DNA from: Sabethes cyaneus
Taxonomy: Eukaryota > Arthropoda > Insecta > Diptera > Culicidae
Reading direction: 5' to 3'
Assembly: GCF_943734655.1 (NCBI RefSeq)
Contig: NC_071354.1
Coordinates: 226,232,397-226,296,396, forward strand
DNA: 64,000 nucleotides
Shown here: positions 24,690 through 37,600 of the stretch, in pieces
Numbering within the stretch: position 1 is the first letter of the stretch
Layout: every line of letters starts with the position of its first letter
Position numbers and translations under genes: made by a program
The notes under the pieces: generated by a model
The model's database searches: none
What the model was told of the DNA's origin: nothing
The model's input: only the letters and a program-made list of their open reading frames with translations

Positions 24690-25450
24690 ACCGCAGTGTA
24701 AATATTTAATCCGTCGTTGGTTTGATAAATCCCTAGTTCACAGTTGGTGATAAACGGCGAAAAATGATTTGGGACAACAATTTGTAAGCGACCTTGAGTT
24801 GATCTTCTTCTGTTTGTGTCTTTCCACGTTTTGACGTGTGGTGCTGGGCATCTTTGTCGTACCATCGTCAAACCAAGCATTCCGTTGATTCCGTAACACA
24901 TGCCCGATGGAGACACTTGCCCCCTCTCCAAAATAGTTTACGTCATGACCGCCTTTGGAGACATACACAAGTGAATTAAAAAAAACATACCCGACAGTAG
25001 TTTAATCACGAGACTTGCTTGAGCGTCTGTCAGCAACGCACAGCTTGTTTCTATCGCACTTCTCGGTGGTAGAAACAAAATGCAGTCATATACAAATAAT
25101 ATCGTCGCATAGGAGTGTGTGGTGCGTTTTAGACTACCTAATAAAACGGCTGGCAGTAGTTTAGTGAGCAATACATTCGGGTACCAACCGAAAGAGCGTG
25201 ACACAGTGGGCGAATGCTGACCAAGCTAAAAAACTCTTTAAATCAACGATAATGCACGGTTTTTAAGTAATTTTGAAGCGCTCATCCTGAATTTCAGGTT
25301 ATTTTTTGTTTAGAAATTATAATGTTTGTGTTAGGAACTATTTGTGCTATTTTTGAAAGTTTTTTTAATAGATTTTTTGTTGTTGTGATGACTTTGCAGT
25401 AATGAACGGCATCAAATGTCAAATGAGTCAAAATTCGCTGTTAAGTCATC
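24690..25450. other. Non-coding DNA with a dispersed repeat fragment at 25,131-25,190
   Basis: No gene can be defended. About 55 bp starting ACTACCTAATAAAACGG (25,133) recurs at 52,130 as ACTACCTAATATAACGG, continuing through GCAGTAGTTTAGT and CATTCGG. This marks a dispersed transposon-derived sequence of unknown family. Confidence 0.45.
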
Positions 25451-26330
25451 ATGATCTCCAGTGATGTGTGTCTGAAATCTTACTTATTGAATGCATTTCG
25501 TGCCATTTCGACTAGACAACCGTTTATGGACGTTCCACCGGAGCACAGTTCGAAGAACCTAGCGCTTCCGAGAGTGTGCCAGGGTTTACCACTTCGCGGT
25601 AGGACTCTGCTGTGTGTCTTTTTTCCAATAAGATGCAGACAATTGTTCGACTGGCTGGCTGGCTGGCTGGCTAGGCTATACGGGCAATCGGTTCTTGCTC
25701 TCTCTCGCGCGAGCTCCTTTGGTTTGATCGACGACGGATGCAGCTTCGTTCGTTCGTTCGTTATGCGATACGTCTCTCGTTCGGCGGTGCTGCCGCAAAC
25801 GCATTCTCTACTATTGACTGCGCTACCGTCGTCGTCGTCGTCGTCGTCGCATCGACGGATTTGACTTCATGTAAATAGATGGTATAGGATGCAGGAACGA
25901 GCGAGAAAGCATGATTCCTAGTAATCCATCGCAGAACATTGAAAGTGGAATGCATGCAACCGATCGGATCGGTAGGTTGTGGAAGGAAGGCGGAAAGACG
26001 GTGCTGCTGCATCTGGATGGCTGCTGGCGGAAAGAAGGCGGATACCACTACTGCTGCCGTCACCAACCACGCTACACCATGCCTCCAGGCCAGGCACCGA
26101 TCGATCCGCTCCACTATCGGCTTCTGGCAGCAGCAGCAAGCAACAGCGAAAGGGAAGCGCGCTTGCATTTTCGCTCTTGCCCGTCTCCGGTTTTGCACTG
26201 AGTGATGATGGCTTTAGGTTGTTGCGTAAAAGCATGCGTTCACCGTGCGATAGGCGCGTTCGCTTTGTGCACCTTCTGCTGCTGCTGCTGGTGCGACCGA
26301 AATCGAGAGGAAAACAGATTATGTGATAAA
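25451..26330. other. GC-rich non-coding block
   Basis: CpG-rich DNA with a (GGCT)n run at about 25,651-25,673, a (GTC)n run at about 25,827-25,849 and CTG runs near 26,277. Frames of 90-145 codons overlap on both strands and lack domains. It may be a promoter, enhancer or non-coding exon; this is inferred only from composition. Confidence 0.3.
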
Positions 26331-28980
26331 TGAATCATGTTTGGCGTGCAACGTTTAATGTTTATTCGCTTATCGAAATCTTTCCGATTATCCCCGCGCT
26401 GCGCTGGCTGGTGGCGTTTGTGGTGAAGAAAAAAAACTGTAGCAAAACGATTGAGTACCTACATATTGAATAAGAAGGCTAACTGTTGAATTATAATATG
26501 GGCGCAGGGGTTGAATTCTAACCCCCATTAACTGGGCTAATCGCTCACTTCGAACAGAGCCTTTTGTTTCGTAAAAACCGTAAAACCTAAGCTGTTTTAT
26601 TCATGAGTTTTGGAATTAGTCCTATTGCAAATTACATGATAAAAATGGATTTTGTTTTGGGTTAAGGCCTAGAGAAACTCAAATTTCGTACCGATATTAT
26701 GATTAGACGCTTCGTACCAAACGACGGAGGTTCACTGGCGACCCTTTTCCGTTACGATAGGCTTTGCAGTTTCAAAATCATTTGTTATGTTATCATTTGT
26801 AGCATTGATATTATTTAACGTACAAAACACCTCCATTGAATCCGAAGATAAAGGGGACGCATGGTTACTTTTCAACGCACAATCAATTTTTCCATACTTT
26901 AGTAAATTCTTTGGGAATTTTTGTTGATCAGTTGCACATTTAATAAAATACAAACATTTTTATCATTCTTGAAGCATTACATTTTGGTTTGACTCAAATT
27001 TACCGAACATGTCTAGGCCAAAAGTAGTCACATTAAAAAGTAATTTATTAAAGTGACAATATTTCCAGCAACCGATTGCTACAATTACACTGTGTCTTAT
27101 CAGTAACACATTATCTATACAATGAAGCTGTGCAAAAAGTCCGTGTTGGGAACGTGGGAAACAAAAAAATAACGTGAGAAACTTGGCCTATCTTAAAGCG
27201 ACGTATTGTAGATATGTGTACTTACATATTTTCATTTGCCCAGAAGATAAGCATTTTACATACCTGAAATAAGAAAGAAAAATTAAATGAGTATTTACTA
27301 GTAAATGTTAAATCACAAACAAAATTCAAAGCTGCAAAGTCAATCGTGAAAAAAAACAATATCCCCAATAAAAGTGAGAACAAAACCCTTTTAATCCCCG
27401 CCTCAACAAGTGTAGGGGCGAAAGTCCTATAATTGTATATCGCTAGCATGATAGCACGTACGGCTGCTTCTAACGCTTCCAACTACCAGAACAATCAATC
27501 TCAACCAATTGTACCGTACAAGGCAACATACGTCATGCTGAGAATTCCATTTCCTTGCTATCGGAAAATCGTGGCCGGTTCAGTTTCTTCGGTTGGTTTG
27601 GTTGGAACAGCTTCAACAATTTGTGCGGGCATATTGGAGGGGTTCTGACTTTTTTTTTGTTCTTTGGGATTCACTTTCGGTGGGTTTTTGTCGGGTACGG
27701 AGAGGGGTCGGTTCCGCCCGCTTGCCCGCCGGTGCGGTGATGACCTTGAAGCTGAACGCCCACCCCCTAATGGCTGACTGGCTGGCTGGGGTTCGGCTGG
27801 AGTGTGGGTGGATCGGGCTCAGGCTCAGGCTTTGCTGGTCAGGCAGGCTTCAGCGCGGAATCGCTCGCGGAGAGGTGCGTGGCGAGTGCGAACGAGCAAG
27901 CGAGCGAACGAGCAAAGTGGCGCTACAATTTGTCAGTCATTGTGATCCTATCAAAATGGGGATGCTTTTCATTGCAACTTAATTACGAATTGGGTGAATT
28001 ATAAATGCGGTCGAACCGGGCGAGTTGGGCTGGAAAAGTTAGAGTGCTTTAAAATTGAGCGTGCTTCGGCTGAAAGTTGATGAAGTGTTGTGTTGTTTCT
28101 TGGATCATTAGGTAAAAGTAACACTTTTGTGAGAAATTGAGTAATTGTACTTTAATTAGATCACATTGACAACAATTTCGAAACTGATTGCCCCGGGCAG
28201 CTGTAATACGTTAGAGCCCAACCCCAGAATCTCTTTTCTCATCAGGAACGGGTGAGAATTGCTTATGTCTACACGATGTTGTCTCGATGACAGAGAATTT
28301 GTCAAACGAAGCAATGACGAAGTTTGATGGATTCGTTATCAAAAGTGTAAGAGCAACAGATATTTTATCATCGGTATCTACTAGAAGGATCCAAATGGGA
28401 GTAAAATAACGCTCTGTAGTCTTCTTTTCTTTATTAATTGTGACTCTTAGACTCAAAGGTTAATGCAGCATATCTAGACGGAATACATTGTGGCTAACAT
28501 ATTGTTCTGGTATGATTATTTGTTAACTTGAAATGCCCTGATAATTATTTCGGAATCTGTACGTTATGTTAATAAAATACATATACCGAGAACTAGCTAC
28601 TAATTTAATCTTGACGGATCAAATCTTCGCAGATAGTTTTGTCATCAATGGAAATTTTTCAAAATGTACGACAATTTTCGAGGACTGGTCGAAGAGTTTC
28701 AGAATTCCATAACATTTTGTTCATGACTTGTGAACAAAAATAATATGTTAGAGATCTAGAAAACTAACTACAATGGCTTTTGTTTATTTTCTAAGAAATC
28801 ACTTATTTTAAAAATTCATAACTCTCTAACCAAACGTCGTACAACAAATATCATTGATGGAAATGTGAGCAAATTTATTCAGCTATTAAGACAAAATGTT
28901 ATTTGGAAAAAGTCCATCACAATATTTTTCTTGATATTGGAAAGCAGAAATAGGAAGACAATCTGTACCTCATGGATTTT
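26331..28980. other. AT-rich non-coding DNA with a small GC-rich patch (27.65-27.9 kb)
   Basis: I see no gene, RNA or clear repeat. The GC-rich patch contains GGCTGG-type repeats, and its frames have no recognisable features. Confidence 0.35.
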
Positions 28981-28984
28981 TCCC

Positions 28985-29535
28985 AAATATTAGAGACAGG
29001 TAGAGATAGATAAAACGCGAGTGATAGAGCAACAGAGATACTGTAAGAGAGAAGAGAGAGAGAGACACAGAAAAAAAGAAAGGGAAACAGATAGAGAGAG
29101 ATAGATGGAGAGAGAGAGAGAAAATGGGAAAGGTAGATAATTAGTGCGAGAGAATGAGAGAAAATGAGAGAGTGTGAGAATGTAAGAGAGTAAGAGTGAG
29201 AGAAAATGAGAGAGTGAATGAGAGTATGAGATAATAAGAGGATGAAGCAGATTGAGAAAAAATGAGAGTGAGCGAGAGTGAGAGAATGAGTGAGAGTGAG
29301 AGAAAATGACAGATAGAGAGTGAGTTAGAGAGTGAGAGTGAGAAAAAATGAGTGAGTGAGTGAGAGTAAGAGAAATTGAAAAAGTGAGTGAGAGTGAACG
29401 AGAGTGAGAGAAAATGAGAGAGTGAGTGAGAGTGAAAGTAAATGAGGGAGTGAGTGAGAATGAGAGAAAATGAGAGAGAGAGAGTGAGAAAATTTGAGAA
29501 AGAGAGAGTAAGAGATAATGAGGGAGTGCCTAACT
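28985..29535 (+). repeat. Purine-rich GAGA degenerate array
   Basis: Almost uninterrupted purine sequence of the type GAGAGTGAGAGAAAATGAGAG with irregular unit length. It is a decayed GA microsatellite. Such tracts can bind GAGA-type factors or form triplex DNA, but no gene is next to it. Confidence 0.75.
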
Positions 29536-29883
29536 ATGTGATGCAGTTGCGTTCATGATGGGCAGCCAAACTCAACTGAATATACCAAATGTAAGAATTA
29601 AGATTCAACTGCATTAATGGATTAATGTTTTTCTGATGGCAATGACCGCTATTTACAATCGTCGTTTTTTCTCCCATGTTAAAACTACCCGTAGTTGTCA
29701 TACGTCAGCGCATCGCATCAACGTATTCAAAGTATATTAACATTCTGTTGCTCCTTATGCTCCTCAATGAGTAACGCAATGTGCGGTTCAGCAAAAAAGA
29801 GAAATTTCAAAATGAAATCGAGAAGAATACATCGCGTTGAAGACTGAGCACAGTTTGAATTTTTAGAGGACGAATCATCCCTG

Positions 29884-29928
29884 GTGAGCAAGAGTGAAAG
29901 AAAATGAGAGAGTGAGAGAAAATGAGAT

Positions 29929-30001
<73 letters not shown>
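29884..30001 (+). repeat. (GA)n microsatellite
   Basis: A pure (GA)n run of about 70 bp (29,931-30,000) is preceded by imperfect GAGA sequence. It is directly followed by the ACGGACGTTAGGCAT minisatellite. Confidence 0.9.
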
Positions 30002-30004
<3 letters not shown>

Positions 30005-30105
30005 CTAGGTATACGGACGTTAGGCATACGGATGTTAGGCAGACGATAGGGAATGGACGTGCGGAAGGCATAATGTATGGTAGGCATAACGGACGTTAGG
30101 GAATC
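30005..30105 (+). repeat. Short minisatellite with ACGGACGTTAGGCAT units
   Basis: Five or six imperfect units of about 15 bp (ACGGACGTTAGGCAT, ACGGATGTTAGGCAG and variants) follow the GA run. Closely related units occur at 56,625-56,700 at the start of the 17-bp satellite. Confidence 0.6.
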
Positions 30106-30149
30106 TGTTATTACACTTATGAGCGGTCTAATCGACTCAGTGTAGAAGG

Positions 30150-30480
30150 TTTTTTGATTTTAAGTCACCGCAAGATTGGTATCTTCTGACTTTGACTGAA
30201 GTTTTTGGAGCGTTTTAGTAGAATACGAAACCTGGAAATTAAATAAAAAGAAAACTTTTACTTTTCGAACAGCAGACACTGAGAAATCCTGCAAGTCGTA
30301 GGCGAAATACGTATCTATCTTCAGGTTTAGTTGAAAATTTTGAAAATTTTCAACTAAACCTAAAGATAGTGTTTTTGCGGTGACTTAAAATCAAAGAAGA
30401 AATACGTATCTGTCAAGAAGAAAACATACATAGTAGAATTAAATTGGATAAGTTTTTTCTTTTTATTTAATTTCCAGATC
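30150..30480. mobile_element. Foldback element with nested inverted repeats
   Basis: Three inverted repeats overlap here. TTTGATTTTAAGTCACCGC (30,152 onward) pairs with its complement near 30,377-30,396. A 27-nt arm (30,315-30,341) pairs with 30,343-30,369 around one base. CTGGAAATTAAATAAAAAG (30,232-30,250) pairs with 30,459-30,477. The last pair, together with GTAGAATA and TACATAGTAGAATTAAATTGGAT, recurs at 52.93-53.03 kb, so this is a mobile sequence. There is no ORF. Confidence 0.6.
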
Positions 30481-30554
30481 TTCTGACTTGGTTGAAAATT
30501 TTCGGTGAACTCACCGAAAATCCTAAAGAATCAGTTTAAATGAGGCAGTTTCCA

Positions 30555-30675
30555 TACAAATGGCCGAAACACAAATGGACGATATAAAAAATGGTATAGT
30601 AGTGTAGGCCGAATCAAAATGGCCGAAACACGAATGATTGAATCACAAATGGTCGAATCACGAATGGCCAAATGG
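30555..30675 (+). repeat. About 15-bp minisatellite, AATGGCCGAAACACA type
   Basis: Imperfect repeats such as ATGGCCGAAACACAAATGG, ATGGTCGAATCACGA and ATGGCCAAATGG lie in tandem. As 15 is divisible by 3, they keep one frame open (MAETRMIESQMVESRMAK). I regard that frame as an artefact. Confidence 0.6.
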
Positions 30676-31689
30676 CATAGAAAATATTCGCGGTCTTCGA
30701 TCTACTCGAACGTTAGTTACATTATTTGCGGCTGCCCCCGCAGTAACCGTCACTTTCGACGGCGGGTCGCCGGCAACCTTCGCGACCTGCGCTTATGTTC
30801 ATTGAACATTATGTATGTTCAGCCATTGCTCCAGAACGACTGAACCGTTTTCAATTAAATTAGGGACACATGTTTCTTAATATAAGAGGATGGTCCTAGA
30901 GGGATTTACTAACATATATAGTAGATGTTGGACTAAAGGGGGAGCTGACAACAGAACGGAAAGAAATCTGATTCCGGTACCAAGAATAAAGTCTTGAAAT
31001 CATGAAACTTGATTTACTGTCAAATCATGAATGAACTGCCATGTCAGGCAGCGCAACACCATGAATAATAAAAGTTCGTAATATCATGATTATAATTCAT
31101 GGTGTATTTTCATAAAACATAAGCTAGAAACCTGAAATCATGAGTCATTTCGCTCGTTTTGGAGAATAAATTTCTATCCGTATGCGAAAGGGATATCCAA
31201 ATGGGGAAGAAAGGCTTTATTTCTTACATTATGAAAATTTCCAAAACGAAAACATATGACTATAAGACAAAAAGGGAGGGGGGTTAACAAACGGGGATTA
31301 TCCCTAACAAGGGGGTGAAGGTTTAAGGAAAAAGAGCTTTGTTTAATAAGAGAGAGAGAATAAGAGAGATAAGAGAGAAGTTTGAAAATAAGTGGGGAAG
31401 GTTTAACTTAGCTTGGCTTTGTTTCTCTTTTTTATGGTGAACAAAAGGGAAGAATTGGTTATGGAAATTTCTATTGTGATAACAGATGTATAAGTGACTT
31501 TGAGACTAAGCGACCTGAGTAAGATCGGGTATTCAGCTAGTTATTCTAAACATTTGCCCTAAATAACCCATTCCAGAGATAACATATTCGGAAAAATATG
31601 TCAATAATCATATTGATTTCAAAAATCACTTTCGATATCCATTTTAGCTCGGCCGATTTAATATTCCCTCGTTTCTTTAATTCGTGTTC

Positions 31690-32920
31690 CTTCCAAATTT
31701 ATTATTTTTGATAAGATTCCAAATCACCAACCAGATTCTGAACCTGTACTGAATTCTGGACCACATTTTTTTCAGATTTTGTTCTAAATCTTGTAAAAAA
31801 CTATGGAACAGATTTGGACTGGATTCTGGACCAGATTTTGGACCAAATTTTTGATCATATTTTGGACCTAGAGCAGATTTTGAGCCACAGTGTTTTTTAT
31901 AAGTTTTTAATCCACCAACCAGATTTCGGACCTGGACTAGATTGCAAACCGCATTTTTTTTATCAACTTCAATTTTTGGAACAGAATTTAGAACCACATT
32001 TTTAATCAAATTTTTAACCAGACATGAATACATCAGACTGTGGATTAGATTTAGACCCAAATTCTAGACCTGGTCTAGACCACATTTTCATCAAATTTAG
32101 ACAGATTTCAAATAATATTTTGGATCACATTTTCGATCAGATTCAAGACCAAGATCTTGGAGCTGCAACAGATTCTAGATCAGTTTTTGGAAACATTTTT
32201 ATAGGATTTGGACCACATTTTCGATCAAATTTTGAACCAGATTCTGGACCTGGATCAGATCGTGGACTTTGCTCCGATGGCGAGGCTAGACCACATTTTT
32301 TATCAGGTTTTGAATCAAATCTTGCATCAAATTTGGGTCCAGATTCTGGCACTGGTCCGGAATATAAATTAGATTTTGGGTCATATATTTGATTAGATTT
32401 TAAACCACCAACCAGAGATTTGGATCAGGTTTGGATTAGATTTTGGCCATATTTTGAACTGGATTCTGAACCAAAACCAAATGTCGGGATCTGCGCCGGA
32501 TTTTGAACTACATTATTATCAAATTTGGATAAAATGTAGTACCACATTTTTTATTAGATTTTGGATCAGATGTGGGACCAGATTTTGAACCACATACTAG
32601 ACCAAGACCAGATTTTGAGCCTGGACCAGATTCCGGAGCTCATATTTTATCACATTTTGGTTCAGATTTTGAATCAGATTTCGGACCGCATTCTCAAACA
32701 GGGCCAGATTATAAACCAGATTTTGGACTACATTTTTGAACCACCAACCAGATTCTGGGTCTGATTTTGAACCAAATTTTGGACCTGGACCATATTTTTG
32801 ACCTGGTCTATATCGTGGGTCACATTTTTATCACTTTTTTTGGACTAGATCGTGGACTATGTTTTGGACCACGTTTTTATCAGGTTTTGGATCAGATCCA
32901 AGATCTGGTTCCAGAGCGTC
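31690..32920 (+). repeat. 12-bp satellite (GATTTTGGACCA) array
   Basis: About 1.2 kb of diverged repeats with core GATTTTGGACCA. As the unit is 12 bp, several plus-strand frames stay open and read (DQIL)-like tetrapeptides, for example at 31,814-32,005 and 32,561-32,764. The phrase CACCAACCAGATT recurs at about 31,728, 31,913, 32,405 and 32,741, suggesting a loose higher-order unit. Similar flanking sequence (GTGTTCCTTC plus AATTATTTTT) lies at both ends (31.68 and 32.98 kb). Confidence 0.8.
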
Positions 32921-32924
32921 ATGG

Positions 32925-35900
32925 CGTGTCATTGTGGTGGCCTTGGCGAAAACCCGATTTGGCGGCCCCGCGTTCCTTGAATCAGTGTTCCTTCGAAGTT
33001 AATTATTTTTTAAAATTAGTCATCATGATTTGGACAACTTCCTATATCTGGTGTACTTCGTTACATTCGAGAGTGTCTTACTGGGGTTCAGGCCGTTTCA
33101 GGTGACCTTTAGAACTAGCGCCCTTGGCGAAGACCAGTCTAGCCAAGTACACGCTATGGCACTGGATATAGGCTGGAGCTCATTTTTAATCGCTAACAAG
33201 AGCGGGTGCTCAGATAGTCGATTTCTATTTTCCACTAGTTTTAATTTTTTGCATAATTTCATTTATAAACCATTTTTAAAAACAATACTGCTTGTAATTT
33301 AACAATTGATTTTGCATTTCATTTTATCATTTTTAGTATGAAATGAACTGTCAGAATTTTTGTTTCAATTTAGTCTCAACTTTTGTTTTTGTATTGCCGA
33401 AGCTTTGTTTCAGTGATACCTCATACTGATATATTATTTGACCACTGAATGTGGCCACTTTTATTATGATACTAGATTGCTAAACTGTCCAAAGTTTTTC
33501 ATGGTGCATACTACTTAAACAACGCATGTTTTAGATAACACTGATTTTACGAGAAACCAGAATCTCTCGAAAATTTCCCGTCGATCCGGCCTAGATGGGT
33601 GATCATGATTTTCCGTGTTGTTTTTCGTGATAAATCACCACCATTCTTAACGATGACTGTCCGAAAACATTATTTATCTCCGTGCTGGAATGGCTAGAAA
33701 TTATTTCCGAGCGTATTAATAAAATCTCAAATATATGAGGAGAGAAAGAAAGATTTCATTTTAATTTAACTACCTATTTCTTTCTTCGCAGTTCATATGA
33801 ACCAATTTGAAGACTTCAAGCAGTAGCCGATATATTTTTTATTCGTGCATATTAATTTCACGAATAAAATGGTGAACTGTAGAGAAGATGGATCCCCAAG
33901 GTGTAACCTTTCTCACAAAATATGCATTCTTCGATGTATAAAAAAGCAGCCATGTGCCTCCTAAGTCATGCTTAGACTGTTTAGAAGATTCATTCACAAG
34001 ACGCTGTAAACAGTACCTAGAATTAGTCAAAACTTTAAATATTTGTTATTTACAGTTGTGGCTCAGTCACTACTAAACATTTCCCGCCTTGTTTGGCATT
34101 GGGCTCACACTCTCGGTTTGGGATTTCCGCTTCTGCATAAGGAAAAGAAACAAAAAAACAAGCAGTTCCCGCTTACATAACCACGGCGCGACTGTCACTG
34201 TCTATAAATCGCTGGTCTGCCAAACTTGCGTTGACAGCATAATCACGTCCCACGTCGCTGAAAGATTTCCAAACTATAGGTACCTATCATCGTATCGGTG
34301 CGGTGGTTAGTCAGTCAGCATCGCATCGGAAGGACAAAGTGAAGCAACAACAATCACGACGAAAACTACGACGTTGCTGCTTCAAGACGCGGTGCATTTT
34401 GCTAAATTTAAATCCCAATTTTCATTGGAATCATTTTGGCGTTGGCTGATGGTGGCGACTTTCTAGGACGAAACTATTTCTAGTTCCGCTACCAAGTACG
34501 TAGGTAGGTCCCTCCGGCTTGGTTCCACAGCGTGGAAATTTGCAAAGATGAAAGTGCGTTTTGGCACGTTGGTTCCGGGAAACGGAGTAACGCAACAGGG
34601 AGGAAACGTTGTTTTTAATTACGTTCTAGCGCGACCGTGCGAGAAACTTTGCGCGCTCCAGATATTGCGAGTGTGCGGCTGTGCTAAGCTAAGTAGGTAT
34701 AAGCCTTTCGGATGGCAAAGTAGGAACGGAGCGAAGGGAACCAGCAGCGGCATTTGTACAACAAACAAGACTTTGAACTTGCTCTTGCTGCGGCTCAATT
34801 CTGCGCTAGATTCTTTTCTTGATTTTTTTTTCCGGCCAAAGAGTGTGTGAGCTATTCTTGGCTGCAGTCTGGCTGGAGTAAGCCGGCGTTCGTTCGAAGG
34901 AAAAACGGAAAGATTTGTTCACGTGAGTCAATACCGATAATCGCGGCACTTAATTAGTGGCTCAATTGTTTCCTGGATGGAAAGTTATACGCTGCGTGCG
35001 AAGGCAGTATATCGCCATCTTTGACAGTTACAAACTGCTTACACGTTTCGCCGGCGGAAAAGATAAACAATCCCTTAGGTGTCTTGGGTTTTTTCCCGAT
35101 ACGACGGGAAGCGCTCAGCGGCACGGGATGTGCTGTGATTGTGTGTATGTGTATGGGCTCTGTACAGGCGTCCGGTATGTGTGTACATATATAATCTGGT
35201 AGTACTACAAATACACTACATCATCATCAGTCGCGGCGTCTGTGTAATCGCAGGTGCAGAGCGAGGTATGATTAAGCCAAAGCAGTCAGTGTTTGTTTAC
35301 CCAATCATACACGGGAACACGAGTCTCCCGTTCCCGATGTCGATGGGGATGAAGTGTAAACACCGCGTGCAACACAGCAGCAGCGCGGAAACGGGTGGTG
35401 GGGTTAGGGAATAATCCCCCACCGGGAACCGGCTTGTTCAACAGGTTCGTATATCTGGCAGATCGTGCGGCGTAAATTATCGCTCCCAGAATGTTAGTGT
35501 TTCTTTATTCGAAATTGAAACCGACTTCCGGGTATGCCGGAGATATGCCAAGATGTGAATCCAATTAGACGGGAATTGAAATGTTGCCAAGGGGTGTCAT
35601 TCTGGACTGGAAGAGCAAGAAATCCCCCTTTCATAGGGGGGATTGTTTTAACTTCGTGTGCCCCATTTGCAGTGGAAACGTGTGATTATTCAACTGCAGT
35701 ATATGCACAATTGCACATGTTTCTCCTATTGCAGGCCGACTGTTGAAAGGGCGCGAAGTAAAGTGCAACCGCGCGACGGTCGGTCGGCAGGGGGTTGGAA
35801 TATTGACACAAATCAAAAGCACGCTTCTGAACAAGATCTTCAGTGCTCATATTTTTCCATAATACATAAATGTCAACCTCCGTGTTTTTCCTCCGCATCG

Positions 35901-36870
35901 AATCGGCTTGCTGCCGACAAGTTCTACTGCATTGTTTCAGGGGTCATTCCGGTCGCAGCATAGGTACCGGGTACAGGTACAGGTACCTACAGAGAAATCT
36001 GTCGACATGACAGCTGCAGCAGTCTCCGTGCAGTTGCACCGTTGCACCGAGCCGCGCGAACTATTCTTAAATGTCAAATTCCTGTGGGTTAGCCGCAAAT
36101 GTACTCACTGCTGCTGGTGCTGTCTGCTACTGCCGTTGTTGGGTGAGTTCTGTGAGAATACCGGTGAAACCCGCAACAGTCCAACGCAAAATTCACGGCA
36201 TACAACGAAGGAAGCCATCATCGGTTATGTTCGATTCCAACACGATGGATTTTAGAGGTCATTTCTGTGATTATCGACACGCACGAGCTATGGAATAAGG
36301 GTAAGGTTAATTCAATTGTATGATTTAATGTTGTCCAATAGTCATTAGATCAGTTAGATCCTGTTTCGAATATTGTACACTAGAAGAAACACCACTGTCA
36401 TTTGGTTGAAATGAAACCAAATTAGCAGGAGTTAGAAGAATTTTATTTGAACTACATTCCAACGGTTTGTCGAGGGTAAAATAACGGGCGGACACGTTTG
36501 TCATATTTTTTTATTTTAAATGTTAAAATAGAAGATAGTCCAGAACAGGTGTTATTTGAATCGTTAGGTCTTCTTTTTTTTGCAACTGAGACTGGATTAT
36601 TCTCTGACTTGGTTGGACCGGTTCTTACTTTGAATCATTTAACTGGAACAAAAAAATTGAAGACAAATGCCATTCTGCTTTACTTGAACTGATGGAAGAC
36701 TATAGTTTCACTTCAACGATGAAAATTTTATATTCCTTCAAGTTTAAGACTGTCAAAAACTTTGCTGACTTTGAAAATGGTGAGAATTTTGAATCGGTGG
36801 ACGTATTAGGAAACAATAAAGTAGTTTCAGGACGTGAGGGCCACTGAAATCGTGTGCAATTTCAGCGGTA
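32925..36870. other. Non-coding DNA with a GC-rich block at 34.1-36.2 kb
   Basis: AT-rich sequence (33.2-34.0 kb) gives way to GC-rich DNA. This has short GTGTATGTG and ACAGGTACC-type repeats near 35.13 and 35.97 kb and GCTGCTG/CAGCAG patches. Frames of 60-115 codons on both strands show no domain. It is possibly regulatory or untranslated sequence; I see no proof. Confidence 0.3.
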
Positions 36871-36876
36871 GACCCA

Positions 36877-37100
36877 CGCTCTTAAATGGTTCTACCTATA
36901 AATAGGTCGGATTTAGCAAAACCTTGGTTGGAACTACTCTAAATTCCTTTAAAGTGTACAAAATCAAAGTTTCTACTACCAATTTTTTGGTTGAAAAACT
37001 ACTGAAAAACTGAGTTTGTACACTTTAGGGGCATTTTGAGTAGTTTTGACCAAGTTTTAGCTGAATGCAACCAATTTATGGGTAAACTCATTTAAGAGTG
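36877..37100. mobile_element. 224-bp palindromic MITE
   Basis: About 85-nt arms are inverted copies of each other. The left arm runs CGCTCTTAAATGG ... AAAGTGTACAAA; the right arm, reverse-complemented, runs CACTCTTAAATGAG ... AAAGTGTACAAA. A short loop separates them. There is no ORF. The right end abuts a minus-strand LINE remnant, which it probably truncates or interrupts. Confidence 0.7.
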
Positions 37101-37600
37101 CAGACTGGAGCAGAAGCTTCCGATATTGCCAAGGTGTGGCGAGGGCTAAAGGCAAGGTTGAGTTGAAATAGTACTCCAAAGCTATAGGCGACTCTAATGA
37201 ATAATGCACATTGGCAGTTGAAAACGACTGGACCGGCGATGCGATGCGATAGTCATTACTTGATATTTTTCTGTCAGAGCAAACCAATAATGAAAGCCAT
37301 TCAAGAGTTTCTGAAGCCAAAAAAACTCATCTGTAGAACGAACTACTGAACATAATTTAAAGTCATCAGCATACTGCAGTATTGCATCCAGCTCCAAACA
37401 GCGTAGCAATATGAAAAACAACACAAACAGGAAAGGTCCCAAGTTGCTCCCTTGTGGAGCACTCGAGAACTGGGAATAACGGAAAGAGTTCTCTGTAAGC
37501 TTGTCGAACTACACACGCAGAACTCCATCGCATAAGCAGAAAATGAGCTATCGCGTAAACTTCTGAGAGGCATTGCTGCAATATGATCAATTATGATTAT
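37101..37600 (-). pseudogene. Decayed LINE reverse-transcriptase fragment
   Basis: The minus strand reads LGPFLFVLFF (the GPLLF motif) and then LQYADDFKLCSVV, a YADD active site, in different frames (37,194-37,573). The peptide LESPIALEYYFNST continues downstream to about 37,140. Only the palm region remains. It is Jockey-like, with the exact clade unresolved. Confidence 0.65.
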
